Shown here one piece after another: positions 7,135 to 17,657 of a stretch of 32,739 nt of DNA (its first letter is position 1; the number at the start of each line of letters is the position of its first letter). The DNA comes from Nocardiopsis quinghaiensis (lineage in GTDB: Bacteria > Actinomycetota > Actinomycetes > Streptosporangiales > Streptosporangiaceae): NCBI RefSeq assembly GCF_008638365.1, contig NZ_ML703340.1, forward strand, positions 1 to 32,739, read 5' to 3'. The notes beneath the pieces are model-generated. The model was not told the origin of the DNA. It saw only the letters and a list, made by a program, of their open reading frames with translations, and ran no database searches. A program made the position numbers and the translations under genes.

Positions 7135-7716
7135 ATGCCGGAGTTCGGATTTCTCGACGGCCAGCCATTCTGGATCGTCTACTTCACGCTTCTCGGCGTG
7201 ATCCTGTGCCGTGCCCAGGCCACGTACTGGATCGGACGCGGACTGGGCGCCGGGGTGAACCGCAGCCGCATGGGCAAGAGGCTCGGCTCCAGGATGGACG
7301 CCGCCCGCCGGCGCATCGACCGCTACGGCGCCCCCGTGGTCACCCTGAGCTTTCTCACCGTCGGCGTGCAGACCGCCGTCAACCTGGCCGCGGGCGCCAT
7401 GCGCATGCGCTTCCCGCGCTACCTCGCCGCGATGTTCGTCGGCTCGCTGGTCTGGGCGGGTATGTGGGGTGTGGTCATCGGCGGCCTGGTGGGCACCTGG
7501 TGGTCCCTGTTCCTGCACTCGCCGTGGACGGCGCTCGGCGCGGGCGTGCTCGCCTTGGCGGCCGTGGCCCTGCTGGTCCTGCGGGCCCGCCGCTCCGGTG
7601 CCGCCGGTCCCGCGGACGCCGTCGACGCCACCGACCCCTCCGGCCCCGCGGACGCCGTCGGCTCCCCGGAGGACGGCACCATCGGTCCTCGCAGCACACC
7701 CACGGGCCGATACTGA
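7135..7716 (+). CDS. DedA/VTT-family membrane protein (193 aa), divergent
   Basis: An integral membrane protein with the VTT-type region APVVTLSFLTVGVQTAVNLAAGAMRMRF around residues 66-93, hydrophobic segments near 14-30, 95-120 and 132-150, and a low-complexity Ala/Gly/Asp-rich cytoplasmic tail. DedA proteins are polyprenyl-phosphate or phospholipid flippase-like carriers. The family signature RF-x-P-G-x-R is changed: the equivalent stretch reads SFLTVGVQT and lacks both membrane arginines that are essential in E. coli YqjA, so transport activity may differ. The start has AAGGGAG seven bases upstream. The promoter contains an iron-box-like sequence. The family call is good; the function is uncertain. 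Confidence 0.8.
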   Translation: MPEFGFLDGQPFWIVYFTLLGVILCRAQATYWIGRGLGAGVNRSRMGKRLGSRMDAARRRIDRYGAPVVTLSFLTVGVQTAVNLAAGAMRMRFPRYLAAMFVGSLVWAGMWGVVIGGLVGTWWSLFLHSPWTALGAGVLALAAVALLVLRARRSGAAGPADAVDATDPSGPADAVGSPEDGTIGPRSTPTGRY

Positions 7717-7847
7717 CGGGCCGGGTGCGTCCTTCCTCCCGTTGATCTTGCTCCCAGCGGCACCGTCGGCGGTCGGGAGTGCCACCAAGAGCAAGACCAT
7801 CCGGGTGGGGGCGGGATTTCGGACGCGCCACCCGTCCCGCGTTGCCC

Positions 7848-7853
7848 TAACCT
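7848..7853 (+). promoter_or_regulatory. -10 box of the MetE-like gene, probably leaderless
   Basis: TAACCT fits TANNNT and ends 8 bases before the GTG start at 7862, and no ribosome binding site is visible. This is the same arrangement as mnmA. The stretch 7717-7847 shows nothing else. Confidence 0.5.
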
Positions 7854-7861
7854 TGGGCGAT

Positions 7862-8905
7862 GTGAGCCAACAGAAGCCTTATCCCTGGCCCGACGCCTCA
7901 TCCACCGGAGTAGGGTCCTGGCCCGGTGAGGATCCCGACGAGGCCATGCGCACCGTCCTCGGTGAGCTCCCCGACCTCCCGCACCTGCCCGAACTGCCCG
8001 GGCGCGGTGTCGGCGCCGACATGGTCGGCCGCACCGGCGGCCTCCTGGCGGAGTTCCCCATCGAGGTCCAGCCCAGCGGATGGCGGGTCGTCGACGCCCC
8101 GGGACGCGACCTCGGCCGCGCGGCCAGCCTCATGTCCTACGACCTCGACGCCCTCACCGAGCACGCCCACGACTTCACCGGCACCCTCAAGGTGCAGGTC
8201 GCCGGGCCGTGGACCCTGGCCGCCTCGATCGAGTTGCGCAACGGCCAACGCCTGCTCTCCGACCCCGGTGCCTGCCGCGACCTGGCCGAGTCGCACCTGG
8301 AGGGCGTCCTCGCCCACCTGGCCGAGGTCCGCAAGAGGGTCCCCGGCGCCCGGCTCCTCGTCCAGGTCGACGAGCCCTCCCTGCCCGCGGTCCTGCTCGG
8401 CTCCCTGCCCACCGCCAGCGGCTACGGCCGCCTGCCCGCGGTCGACCGGGTCCGGGCCGAGGCCTCCCTGCGCGTCCTCTTCTCCGCGATCGCCGAGACG
8501 GGGGCCGTCCCCGCCGCGCACTGCTGCGCCCCCGGGGTCCCCGTGGACCTCCTGCGGCGCAGCGGCGCGGCGGTGCTCAGCCTCAACGCCCTTCTCCTGA
8601 CACGCGACCACGACGAGATGGTCGGCACCGCCGTGGAGGAGGGGGTCGGTCTCCTGCTCGGCGTGGTCCCCTCCACCGACGACGGGACCCCCGCGCAGGC
8701 CGCCCGAATGTCCGACCCCGTCGCTATCGTCGATCCTGTTCGCGAGTTGTGGAACCGGCTGGGATTCTCCCCTGACCTGCTCTCCCGCGCGGTGGTCACC
8801 ACACCCACGTGCGGGCTCGCGGGCGCCTCGCCCGGGCACGCGAGGGTGGCACTGGCCGTCTCCCGCGACGGTGCACGGGTCCTGCGGGACGAGCCCCGCG
8901 GATAG
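7862..8905 (+). CDS. Short MetE-like (cobalamin-independent methionine synthase family) protein
   Basis: A 347-residue zinc-dependent methyltransferase-type barrel corresponding to the C-terminal catalytic half of MetE; the N-terminal half of full-length MetE (about 750 residues) is absent. Visible features are GSWPGEDPDEAMRTVLGELP near the N-terminus, LKVQVAGPWTLAASI, VDEPSLPAVLLG, the zinc-ligand motif AHCC (His-x-Cys) and TPTCGLAG with the last Cys ligand. The methyl donor and acceptor of these stand-alone proteins are not established; it may not be the main methionine synthase. GTG 7862 is chosen because the upstream extension overlaps the DedA-like gene and a -10 box lies just before it. 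It sits 53 bases upstream of ligA, and read-through into ligA is plausible. Confidence 0.88.
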   Translation: MSQQKPYPWPDASSTGVGSWPGEDPDEAMRTVLGELPDLPHLPELPGRGVGADMVGRTGGLLAEFPIEVQPSGWRVVDAPGRDLGRAASLMSYDLDALTEHAHDFTGTLKVQVAGPWTLAASIELRNGQRLLSDPGACRDLAESHLEGVLAHLAEVRKRVPGARLLVQVDEPSLPAVLLGSLPTASGYGRLPAVDRVRAEASLRVLFSAIAETGAVPAAHCCAPGVPVDLLRRSGAAVLSLNALLLTRDHDEMVGTAVEEGVGLLLGVVPSTDDGTPAQAARMSDPVAIVDPVRELWNRLGFSPDLLSRAVVTTPTCGLAGASPGHARVALAVSRDGARVLRDEPRG

Positions 8906-8955
8906 GCGCCGGGAGTCCGCGACCGCAGCAGGCGAGCACGAGAGCAGAAAGGTAG

Positions 8956-11208
<2,253 letters not shown>

Positions 11209-11636
11209 GGGGCCGGGGCCTGAGGGGACCGACCCCGCCGGATCCGGAGCAGGGGAGCCGGTTCCGGACCCGGCGGGATCGAAACCGGCGGAACCCGGAA
11301 CCGGTGGGGCCCGAAGAGCGATAGGTGCGGTGGGGGCGGAGCCGGCGCCCCGGGGCCAGGCGCTTCCCGCCCGCTGTCGGGCCGGGGGATCCGCGTCCTG
11401 ACGGGAACCCCTCCGGGGCGTGCGGGGACCGCGGGCCGGCAAGGCTCCTCGGCCGGTGCGCGGAGCTGACCGGTACGGATGCTCACGACCGGAGGAGGTG
11501 ACCGAATATCCCCTTCCCCTCGGGATGGTGGGACCCTGGCCGCGCCGGGTCCGCGGACGTGCCGGGTCTGGGTACCTTTTCGGCACTTCCTCATCCCACA
11601 CAGTCTTCGTCCTGGTTAACTGATAGTCCATGATGC
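11209..11636. other. Intergenic stretch without a supportable gene
   Basis: About 430 bases after ligA, rich in short GGCCGG/CCGGTT repeats and imperfect inverted repeats (for example CCGGATCCGG). Open frames here on both strands are low-complexity shadows. A terminator for ligA is probably in 11220-11310, but I cannot single one out. Confidence 0.5.
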
Positions 11637-11707
11637 GCGACACTTGGTGACGAAACCGCGTAAGGTGGACGTAGTAGGCCTGGATGTGGGCGCATCCAAA
11701 ACCAGGA
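11637..11707 (+). promoter_or_regulatory. Promoter and leader hairpin of the first GGDEF-EAL gene
   Basis: GCGACA (11637-11642) and TAAGGT (11661-11666), with an 18-bp spacer, form a plausible promoter. This gives a leader of about 130 bases before ATG 11807. Downstream, CCTGG (11680-11684) and CCAGG (11701-11705 region) flank an inner GGATG/CATCC pairing, so the start of the leader can fold. It does not match the c-di-GMP riboswitch consensus. Confidence 0.4.
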
Positions 11708-11806
11708 TTCGGTCATGAGGGGTGACCGGGTTCCGGACACTCCAACAATCAGGAGCGGCGGTGCTGCCAGCGGCCCCGTTCCGCGGCCCCCTCACGAGGA
11801 CCAGGC

Positions 11807-13858
11807 ATGAAGGATCCCATCAGCACGAGGGACATCGGCCCCCGGGTCGGAACGCCGCTGTGGCTGTACATGCTGGGCACCACGGCCGCCGGGGCGGGAC
11901 TGCTCGCCCTCTCCGCCCTCGGCCTGTCCGTGGACGAACTGCGCACGCTCGCCATCCAGCCGCTCATCTGGGTGCTGCTGTGCATGATCGTCCTCGGTGA
12001 GCTGCGGCCCGTCTCCATCCCCGGTCAGCCGCCCGGTAACGGAGTGCCCACCTCCCTGCCCTTCTCCTTCGCGCTCGTCATCCAGTACGGGTTGCCCGTG
12101 GCCGCCCTCATCCAGGTCGTGGCCACCCTCGTCGCCGGGTTCGCGCGCGGCCACGCGTCCCACCGCGCCGCGTTCAACGCCGCCCAGTACACGCTCTCCC
12201 TCGGCGTCGCCGACGCCGTCCTGCGCCTCCTGGTGCCCGTGCTCGTGCAGGGCGCCCGGTTCTCCGCCGCGGGGGAGCTCGCCACCGTCGCCCTGGCCGG
12301 AGCCGCCTACTTCGTGACCAACCGCGTGCTGGTCCTGTGCGCCGTGGCCATGCACGAGCGCATCTCCCTCCGGCAGACCATGTCCAGGGGGCTGGGACAG
12401 CAGGCCCGCATCAACGTGGTCCTGCTCAGCCTCGCCCCGCTCGTGGTCGTGGCCATGAACCACTCGGTGCTCTACGTCCCGCTGTTCGTCCTTCCCCTCG
12501 GCGCGCTCTACACAAGTGCCCTGCTGTCGGTCAAACGCGACCACCAGGCCAACCACGACGAGCTCACCGCGCTGGCCAACCGCAAGCTCCTCACGGTCCG
12601 CGCCCGCCAGGAGATCGCCCACGCCCGGCAGCGCGGCGGCGGTGTCGTCGGCCTGCTCCTGCTCGACCTGGACCGGTTCAAGGAGGTCAACGACACCCTG
12701 GGCCACCCCATCGGCGACCGCCTCCTGCAGACCGTCGCCCGCAGGCTCACGTACAGCGTCCGCCCCGGCGACCTCGTGGCCCGGCTCGGCGGCGACGAGT
12801 TCGCCGTCCTGCTGCCCCAGATCCGCGACACCGCCGCCGCCCACGAGGTCGCCTCCCGTCTCAACGGCGCACTCACCGAACCCGTCCGCATGGACGGCAT
12901 GGAGTTCGACCTGCAGGCCAGCATCGGCATCGCGCTCTTCCCCCACGACGCACCCGACTTCGCGCTCCTCATGCAGCGCGCCGACGTGGCCATGTACGTG
13001 GCCAAGGCCGACCGCACCGGCGTGGAGTCCTACGACCCCGGCAAGGACCGCAACTCCACCGCACGGCTGAGCCTGTACGGCGAACTGCGCCGAGGCCTGT
13101 CCGAGGGCGCCCTGGAGATGCACTACCAGCCCAAGGTCAGCCTGGACGACGAGCACCCCGTCGGACTGGAGGCCCTCGCCCGCTGGCGCCACCCCAGCCG
13201 CGGCCTGCTCACCCCCGAGGAGTTCATGCCGGTCGTGGAGCAGTCCAACCTGTGCCGCGCCTTCACCGCCCAGGTCCTGGACATCACCCTGACCCACGCC
13301 GCCCTGTGGCGCGACGAGGGCATGGTGCTGCCCGTCGCCGTCAACCTCGGCGTGCGCGAGCTCCTCGACCCCGAGCTGCCCGACACCGTCGCCGCCGCCC
13401 TGCGCGAGCACGGCGTGGAACCCCACCAGCTCGTCCTGGAGGTCGGCGAACACGCCCTGATCACCGACCCCGACGCCGCCACCGAGGCCGTCCACCGGTT
13501 CCGCGGCCTCGGCGTCGGCCTGGCCCTGGACGACTTCGGCACCGGCCACTTCACCCTCGCCCAGCTCGCCGGGCTGCCCCTGGACGAGGTCAAGATCCAC
13601 GAGTCCTTCACCGCGCGCCTGGTCGACCGGTCCGGCGGCGGCCACACCGTCGTCCGCGCCGCCATCGCCCTGGTCAAGGCGCTGGGCATGCGCGCCACCG
13701 CCGAGGGCGTCCAGAACGCCGAGCTCGTCCGCGCCGCCCGCGACACCGGTTGCCAGTCCGCCCAGGGCCGCTACTTCGCGCCGCCGCTGGCCGCGCGGGA
13801 GGTCGCCGGCTGGGTCGCCGCCCGCGACGGCGGCACCGCGGCCGACACCCGCGTCTGA
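11807..13858 (+). CDS. Membrane GGDEF-EAL cyclic-di-GMP protein, probable RmdB homologue
   Basis: 683 residues. About six N-terminal transmembrane segments (residues 17-240) lead into a GGDEF domain (diguanylate cyclase) and a C-terminal EAL domain (c-di-GMP phosphodiesterase). The GGDEF motif is intact at 328-332 with an RxxD inhibitory site, RPGD, at 319-322 exactly five residues before it. In the EAL domain, EAL is at 455-457, VNLG keeps the Asn, DDFGTG is at 575-580, and the Gln of AQGRYF is present. The usual KID is KIH (596-598), so the conserved Asp of that motif is replaced by His, and AEGVE reads AEGVQ. By gene order it corresponds to S. coelicolor SCO5495 (RmdB), a phosphodiesterase affecting development; that link is from memory. 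GAGGA lies 7 bases upstream of the ATG. Confidence 0.92.
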   Translation: MKDPISTRDIGPRVGTPLWLYMLGTTAAGAGLLALSALGLSVDELRTLAIQPLIWVLLCMIVLGELRPVSIPGQPPGNGVPTSLPFSFALVIQYGLPVAALIQVVATLVAGFARGHASHRAAFNAAQYTLSLGVADAVLRLLVPVLVQGARFSAAGELATVALAGAAYFVTNRVLVLCAVAMHERISLRQTMSRGLGQQARINVVLLSLAPLVVVAMNHSVLYVPLFVLPLGALYTSALLSVKRDHQANHDELTALANRKLLTVRARQEIAHARQRGGGVVGLLLLDLDRFKEVNDTLGHPIGDRLLQTVARRLTYSVRPGDLVARLGGDEFAVLLPQIRDTAAAHEVASRLNGALTEPVRMDGMEFDLQASIGIALFPHDAPDFALLMQRADVAMYVAKADRTGVESYDPGKDRNSTARLSLYGELRRGLSEGALEMHYQPKVSLDDEHPVGLEALARWRHPSRGLLTPEEFMPVVEQSNLCRAFTAQVLDITLTHAALWRDEGMVLPVAVNLGVRELLDPELPDTVAAALREHGVEPHQLVLEVGEHALITDPDAATEAVHRFRGLGVGLALDDFGTGHFTLAQLAGLPLDEVKIHESFTARLVDRSGGGHTVVRAAIALVKALGMRATAEGVQNAELVRAARDTGCQSAQGRYFAPPLAAREVAGWVAARDGGTAADTRV

Positions 13859-13901
13859 TCCACCCCGTTCCCGACCGGCACCGGGACCGGCTTCGGAGCC
13901 A

Positions 13902-13907
13902 TAGGAT
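13902..13907 (+). promoter_or_regulatory. Candidate -10 box of gatCA
   Basis: TAGGAT fits TANNNT, 41 bases upstream of gatC. No clear -35 is seen. It lies in the 90-bp gap after the GGDEF-EAL gene, so gatCA is probably a separate transcription unit. Confidence 0.35.
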
Positions 13908-13948
13908 TGGTGCCGATAGTCCTTCCGCCGAAGAAACGGTTCGCATTC

Positions 13949-14248
13949 ATGACCGCCATCACCCGCGATGAGGTCGCACACCTCGCCCGGTTGTCGCGGC
14001 TGGCGCTCGACGAGAGCGAGCTCGACACGCTCGCCGCCCAGCTCGGTGACATCCTCACCGCCGTGGCCAAGGTGCAGGAGGTCGCCCAGGGCGACATCCC
14101 GCCCAGCTCGCACGCCCTGCCGCTGACCAACGTCTACCGTCCCGACGAGGCCAGGCCCGGCCTCGCCCACGACCAGGCCATGGCCGGCGCCCCGGCGGTG
14201 GAGGACCAGCGCTTCCGGGTCCCGCGGATCCTCGGGGAGGAGGGGTAG
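13949..14248 (+). CDS. gatC: Asp-tRNA(Asn)/Glu-tRNA(Gln) amidotransferase subunit C
   Basis: The 99-residue GatC subunit, which wraps around and stabilises the GatA-GatB pair that converts Glu-tRNA(Gln) (and Asp-tRNA(Asn)) to the amidated forms. Diagnostic sequence: [22 protein letters not shown] at the start, and [14 protein letters not shown] followed by FRVPRILGE at the end. ATG 13949 gives the normal length; a longer reading from 13907 would add 14 residues without family support. No good Shine-Dalgarno precedes it. gatA begins 3 bases after the stop, so the two are translationally coupled. gatB is 3.3 kb downstream rather than adjacent. Confidence 0.95.
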   Translation: MTAITRDEVAHLARLSRLALDESELDTLAAQLGDILTAVAKVQEVAQGDIPPSSHALPLTNVYRPDEARPGLAHDQAMAGAPAVEDQRFRVPRILGEEG

Positions 14249-14250
14249 AG

Positions 14251-15750
<1,500 letters not shown>

Positions 15751-15775
15751 GAGCGGCAGGCCCGCGTCGGCACCG

Positions 15776-15815
15776 CGGTGCCCGTCGCCCCGGGAGGGGC
15801 GGCGGGCACCGTTTT
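15776..15815 (+). terminator. Strong intrinsic terminator of gatCA
   Basis: A 16-bp stem (15776-15791 with 15796-15811, one G-U pair) has the loop GGGA and is followed by TTTT. It lies 26 bases after the gatA stop. It separates gatCA from the minus-strand surface protein genes and from gatB. Confidence 0.9.
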
Positions 15816-15964
15816 CGTTCCGCTGCCCTCCACCGCCCGCCAGGACGATCGCGTCGGCCACGGAGGGACCGGTCGGAGCCAACGGGCCCCCGGCGCGGGC
15901 CACCCGCTCACGCCGGGAGCGTGTCCTCGCGGGGCCCGGGCGCGGAGCGTGGGTTGCACGGCGA

Positions 15965-16000
15965 AGGGCCCGTCCCGTGGTCTTCCACGGGACGGGCCCT
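15965..16000 (-). terminator. Perfect 16-bp hairpin after the first TED gene
   Basis: AGGGCCCGTCCCGTGG (15965-15980) and its exact complement (15985-16000) are separated by TCTT. It lies 35 bases beyond the minus-strand stop at 16035 and has no long U-run. It is the likely terminator of the thioester-domain protein gene and may work in both directions. The 150 bases between it and the gatA terminator show no gene. Confidence 0.75.
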
Positions 16001-16034
16001 CAGGCACTACCGCTGTGAGGCGGCCGGAAGGGGT

Positions 16035-17255
16035 CTAGCCCTCCAGGTCCCCGGTGTTGGCGGCCTTGCGCTTGCGGCTGAGGTAGATGGCTCCGCCACC
16101 GGCACCCAGGGCTGCCACACCAGCGGCGACCAGGCCGGCGAGCGCTCCACCGGTCACCGGCAGGGTGGGCTCGTTCTGGTCGTCGGCGGGAGCGGACGGC
16201 TTCTCGCTGGGCTCGCTCGGCTCGTCACTCGGCTCCGGGGACTCGCTCGGCTCGTCACTCGGCTCCGGGGACTCCTCCGGCTCGCTGGGCTCGGGGGACT
16301 CCGGCGGGGTGACCTCGCCCTCGGCCCAGGAAGCGGACGCGGACGCGGAGACGGTGACCTCGCCGTCCTCGGCGGTGATCAGCGTCTGGGTGTCGGCCTT
16401 GTCCGACTCACCCCTGAACAGACGGCCGGTCTCGACGGTGACGCTGTTCTCCAGGGAGAACTTGGCCTGGCCCGCCTCGGCGTCGGCCGGGACGGAGAAG
16501 CCGACCTTGTCGCCGCCGTCGACGGTCTCGACGGGCTCGTTGCTCTCCAGGTCGATCAGCGTGACCCCGTCGGGGGCCTCCAGGTGCACCGGGACGTCGG
16601 TGCTGTTGGTCTCGATGAGGAACTCACCGACGGTCTCCCCGGCCTTGCCGGAGGCCTCGCCCGGAGTGATGCTCAGCGAGGGGTCGGGCTGTCCCAGGTC
16701 CTCGGCCGTCTCGACGAGGTAGTCGTAGACGTCCTTGACCCCGTCGGGGCTGTTGGAGGTCAGGTCGGCGCCGTTGCTGAAGTGCCAGATCGCGGCCTGG
16801 GTCGCGGCGAGGGCCTGCTTGTCACCGAAGCGGCGGTTGTCCACCCCGGCGGCCGCGGCCAGATCCGCGGCGCTGAGCTCCGGGTAGCTGTTCTGGAGGA
16901 TCCAGCGCACCTTGGCGGGCTCGGCGAAGTCGCCCTTGCCCGGGTAGTTGGCCCAGTCGTCCTCGCGGTACCAGGCACTGCTGCGGATACCGGTCTTGAG
17001 GTCGATGCAGTATGTCGTCAGGACGGTGTCCTCTTCGATCTTCAGATTGAAGAGGGTCGTTCCGACGGTCGTGCCGTCCATCTTGACCTGGACGCCGCTC
17101 TCGGCGTTGCCGACGTACTGGGCACGGGCGGAGCCGTCATGGGTCTCCGGGTCGGCGGCCGCGGGTGCGGCGGCCAGGCCGAAGGCCAGGAACGCGGCGG
17201 CGGAGGCGGCGAGGCCGGTGCGCCCGACGGTGCGGGGGAGGGAGGAAATACTCAA
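16035..17255 (-). CDS. LPxTG-anchored surface protein with an intact thioester (TED/TQXA) domain
   Basis: 406 residues, surface exposed. A signal peptide (basic start, then AFLAFGLAAAPAAAD) precedes a thioester domain. In these domains a Cys and a Gln side chain form an internal thioester used for covalent attachment to targets; here they are Cys83 in TTYCIDL and Gln153 in ATQAAIW. A beta-rich domain follows, then a Pro/Glu/Ser stalk (PEPSDEPSESPEP), LPVTG at 365-369, a hydrophobic helix and a basic tail (SRKRK), the signals for sortase anchoring. The mature protein has a single cysteine. The start appears to be TTG 17255, with GGGA 8 bases upstream; no ATG or GTG fits. A promoter 257 bases upstream gives a long leader. 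The second TED gene lies upstream on the same strand. The target and role of the adhesin are unknown. Confidence 0.85.
   Translation of the reverse strand: MSISSLPRTVGRTGLAASAAAFLAFGLAAAPAAADPETHDGSARAQYVGNAESGVQVKMDGTTVGTTLFNLKIEEDTVLTTYCIDLKTGIRSSAWYREDDWANYPGKGDFAEPAKVRWILQNSYPELSAADLAAAAGVDNRRFGDKQALAATQAAIWHFSNGADLTSNSPDGVKDVYDYLVETAEDLGQPDPSLSITPGEASGKAGETVGEFLIETNSTDVPVHLEAPDGVTLIDLESNEPVETVDGGDKVGFSVPADAEAGQAKFSLENSVTVETGRLFRGESDKADTQTLITAEDGEVTVSASASASWAEGEVTPPESPEPSEPEESPEPSDEPSESPEPSDEPSEPSEKPSAPADDQNEPTLPVTGGALAGLVAAGVAALGAGGGAIYLSRKRKAANTGDLEG
16212..16271. repeat. Exact tandem repeat, 2 x 30 bp, in the stalk of the TED protein
   Basis: 16212-16241 and 16242-16271 are identical 30-bp units encoding ten-residue Ser/Glu/Pro units of the wall-spanning stalk. 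Degenerate copies flank them. Exact identity suggests recent expansion or slippage; stalk length probably varies between strains. Confidence 0.85.
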
Positions 17256-17511
17256 ATCGTGTCCCGGTGTGTTCTAGAGGTAACCGGATGGGATCGTCCG
17301 CCCACGGGGTGGTAAGGCCGAGGGGCGGAAGCGGTGGCCACAGCACGGCGGCGACTGGGAGCCTGTGCCGCCTTTGCGTTCGTTCGTTCCGAGGAGTCAC
17401 CACGTCGGGGTCGGGGGTGTGGCGCCATGTGGGGTGGCGCGATCTTCCGGAGTGGGCTCGCTGTGAAGCGGGAACTGATCGCACTTGCCGTGGTGTGCCA
17501 ACGCCCGCCTG

Positions 17512-17540
17512 ATACTAGCGATCTCCTCGACTACTTCCAA
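17512..17540 (-). promoter_or_regulatory. Promoter of the intact TED gene
   Basis: On the minus strand TTGGAA (17540-17535) and TAGTAT (17517-17512), with a 17-bp spacer, form a good sigma-70-type promoter. Transcription would start near 17505, leaving about 250 bases of untranslated leader before the TTG at 17255. The whole 17256-17657 gap contains no supportable gene. Confidence 0.55.
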
Positions 17541-17657
17541 CCCGATTCGCGAAAAATGTGCCCCGATACGGTCAGGAAAAAAATTCTGCGTAGGCGGGCC
17601 AAATTATGACCATTGGTCGCGCAACCAAATGCGGGTTTGTGCGTCCTCGGTCCGTGC

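Noticed and set aside
11640..11806. c-di-GMP riboswitch before the GGDEF-EAL gene
   Set aside because: The conserved GEMM core and tetraloop receptor sequences are not present.
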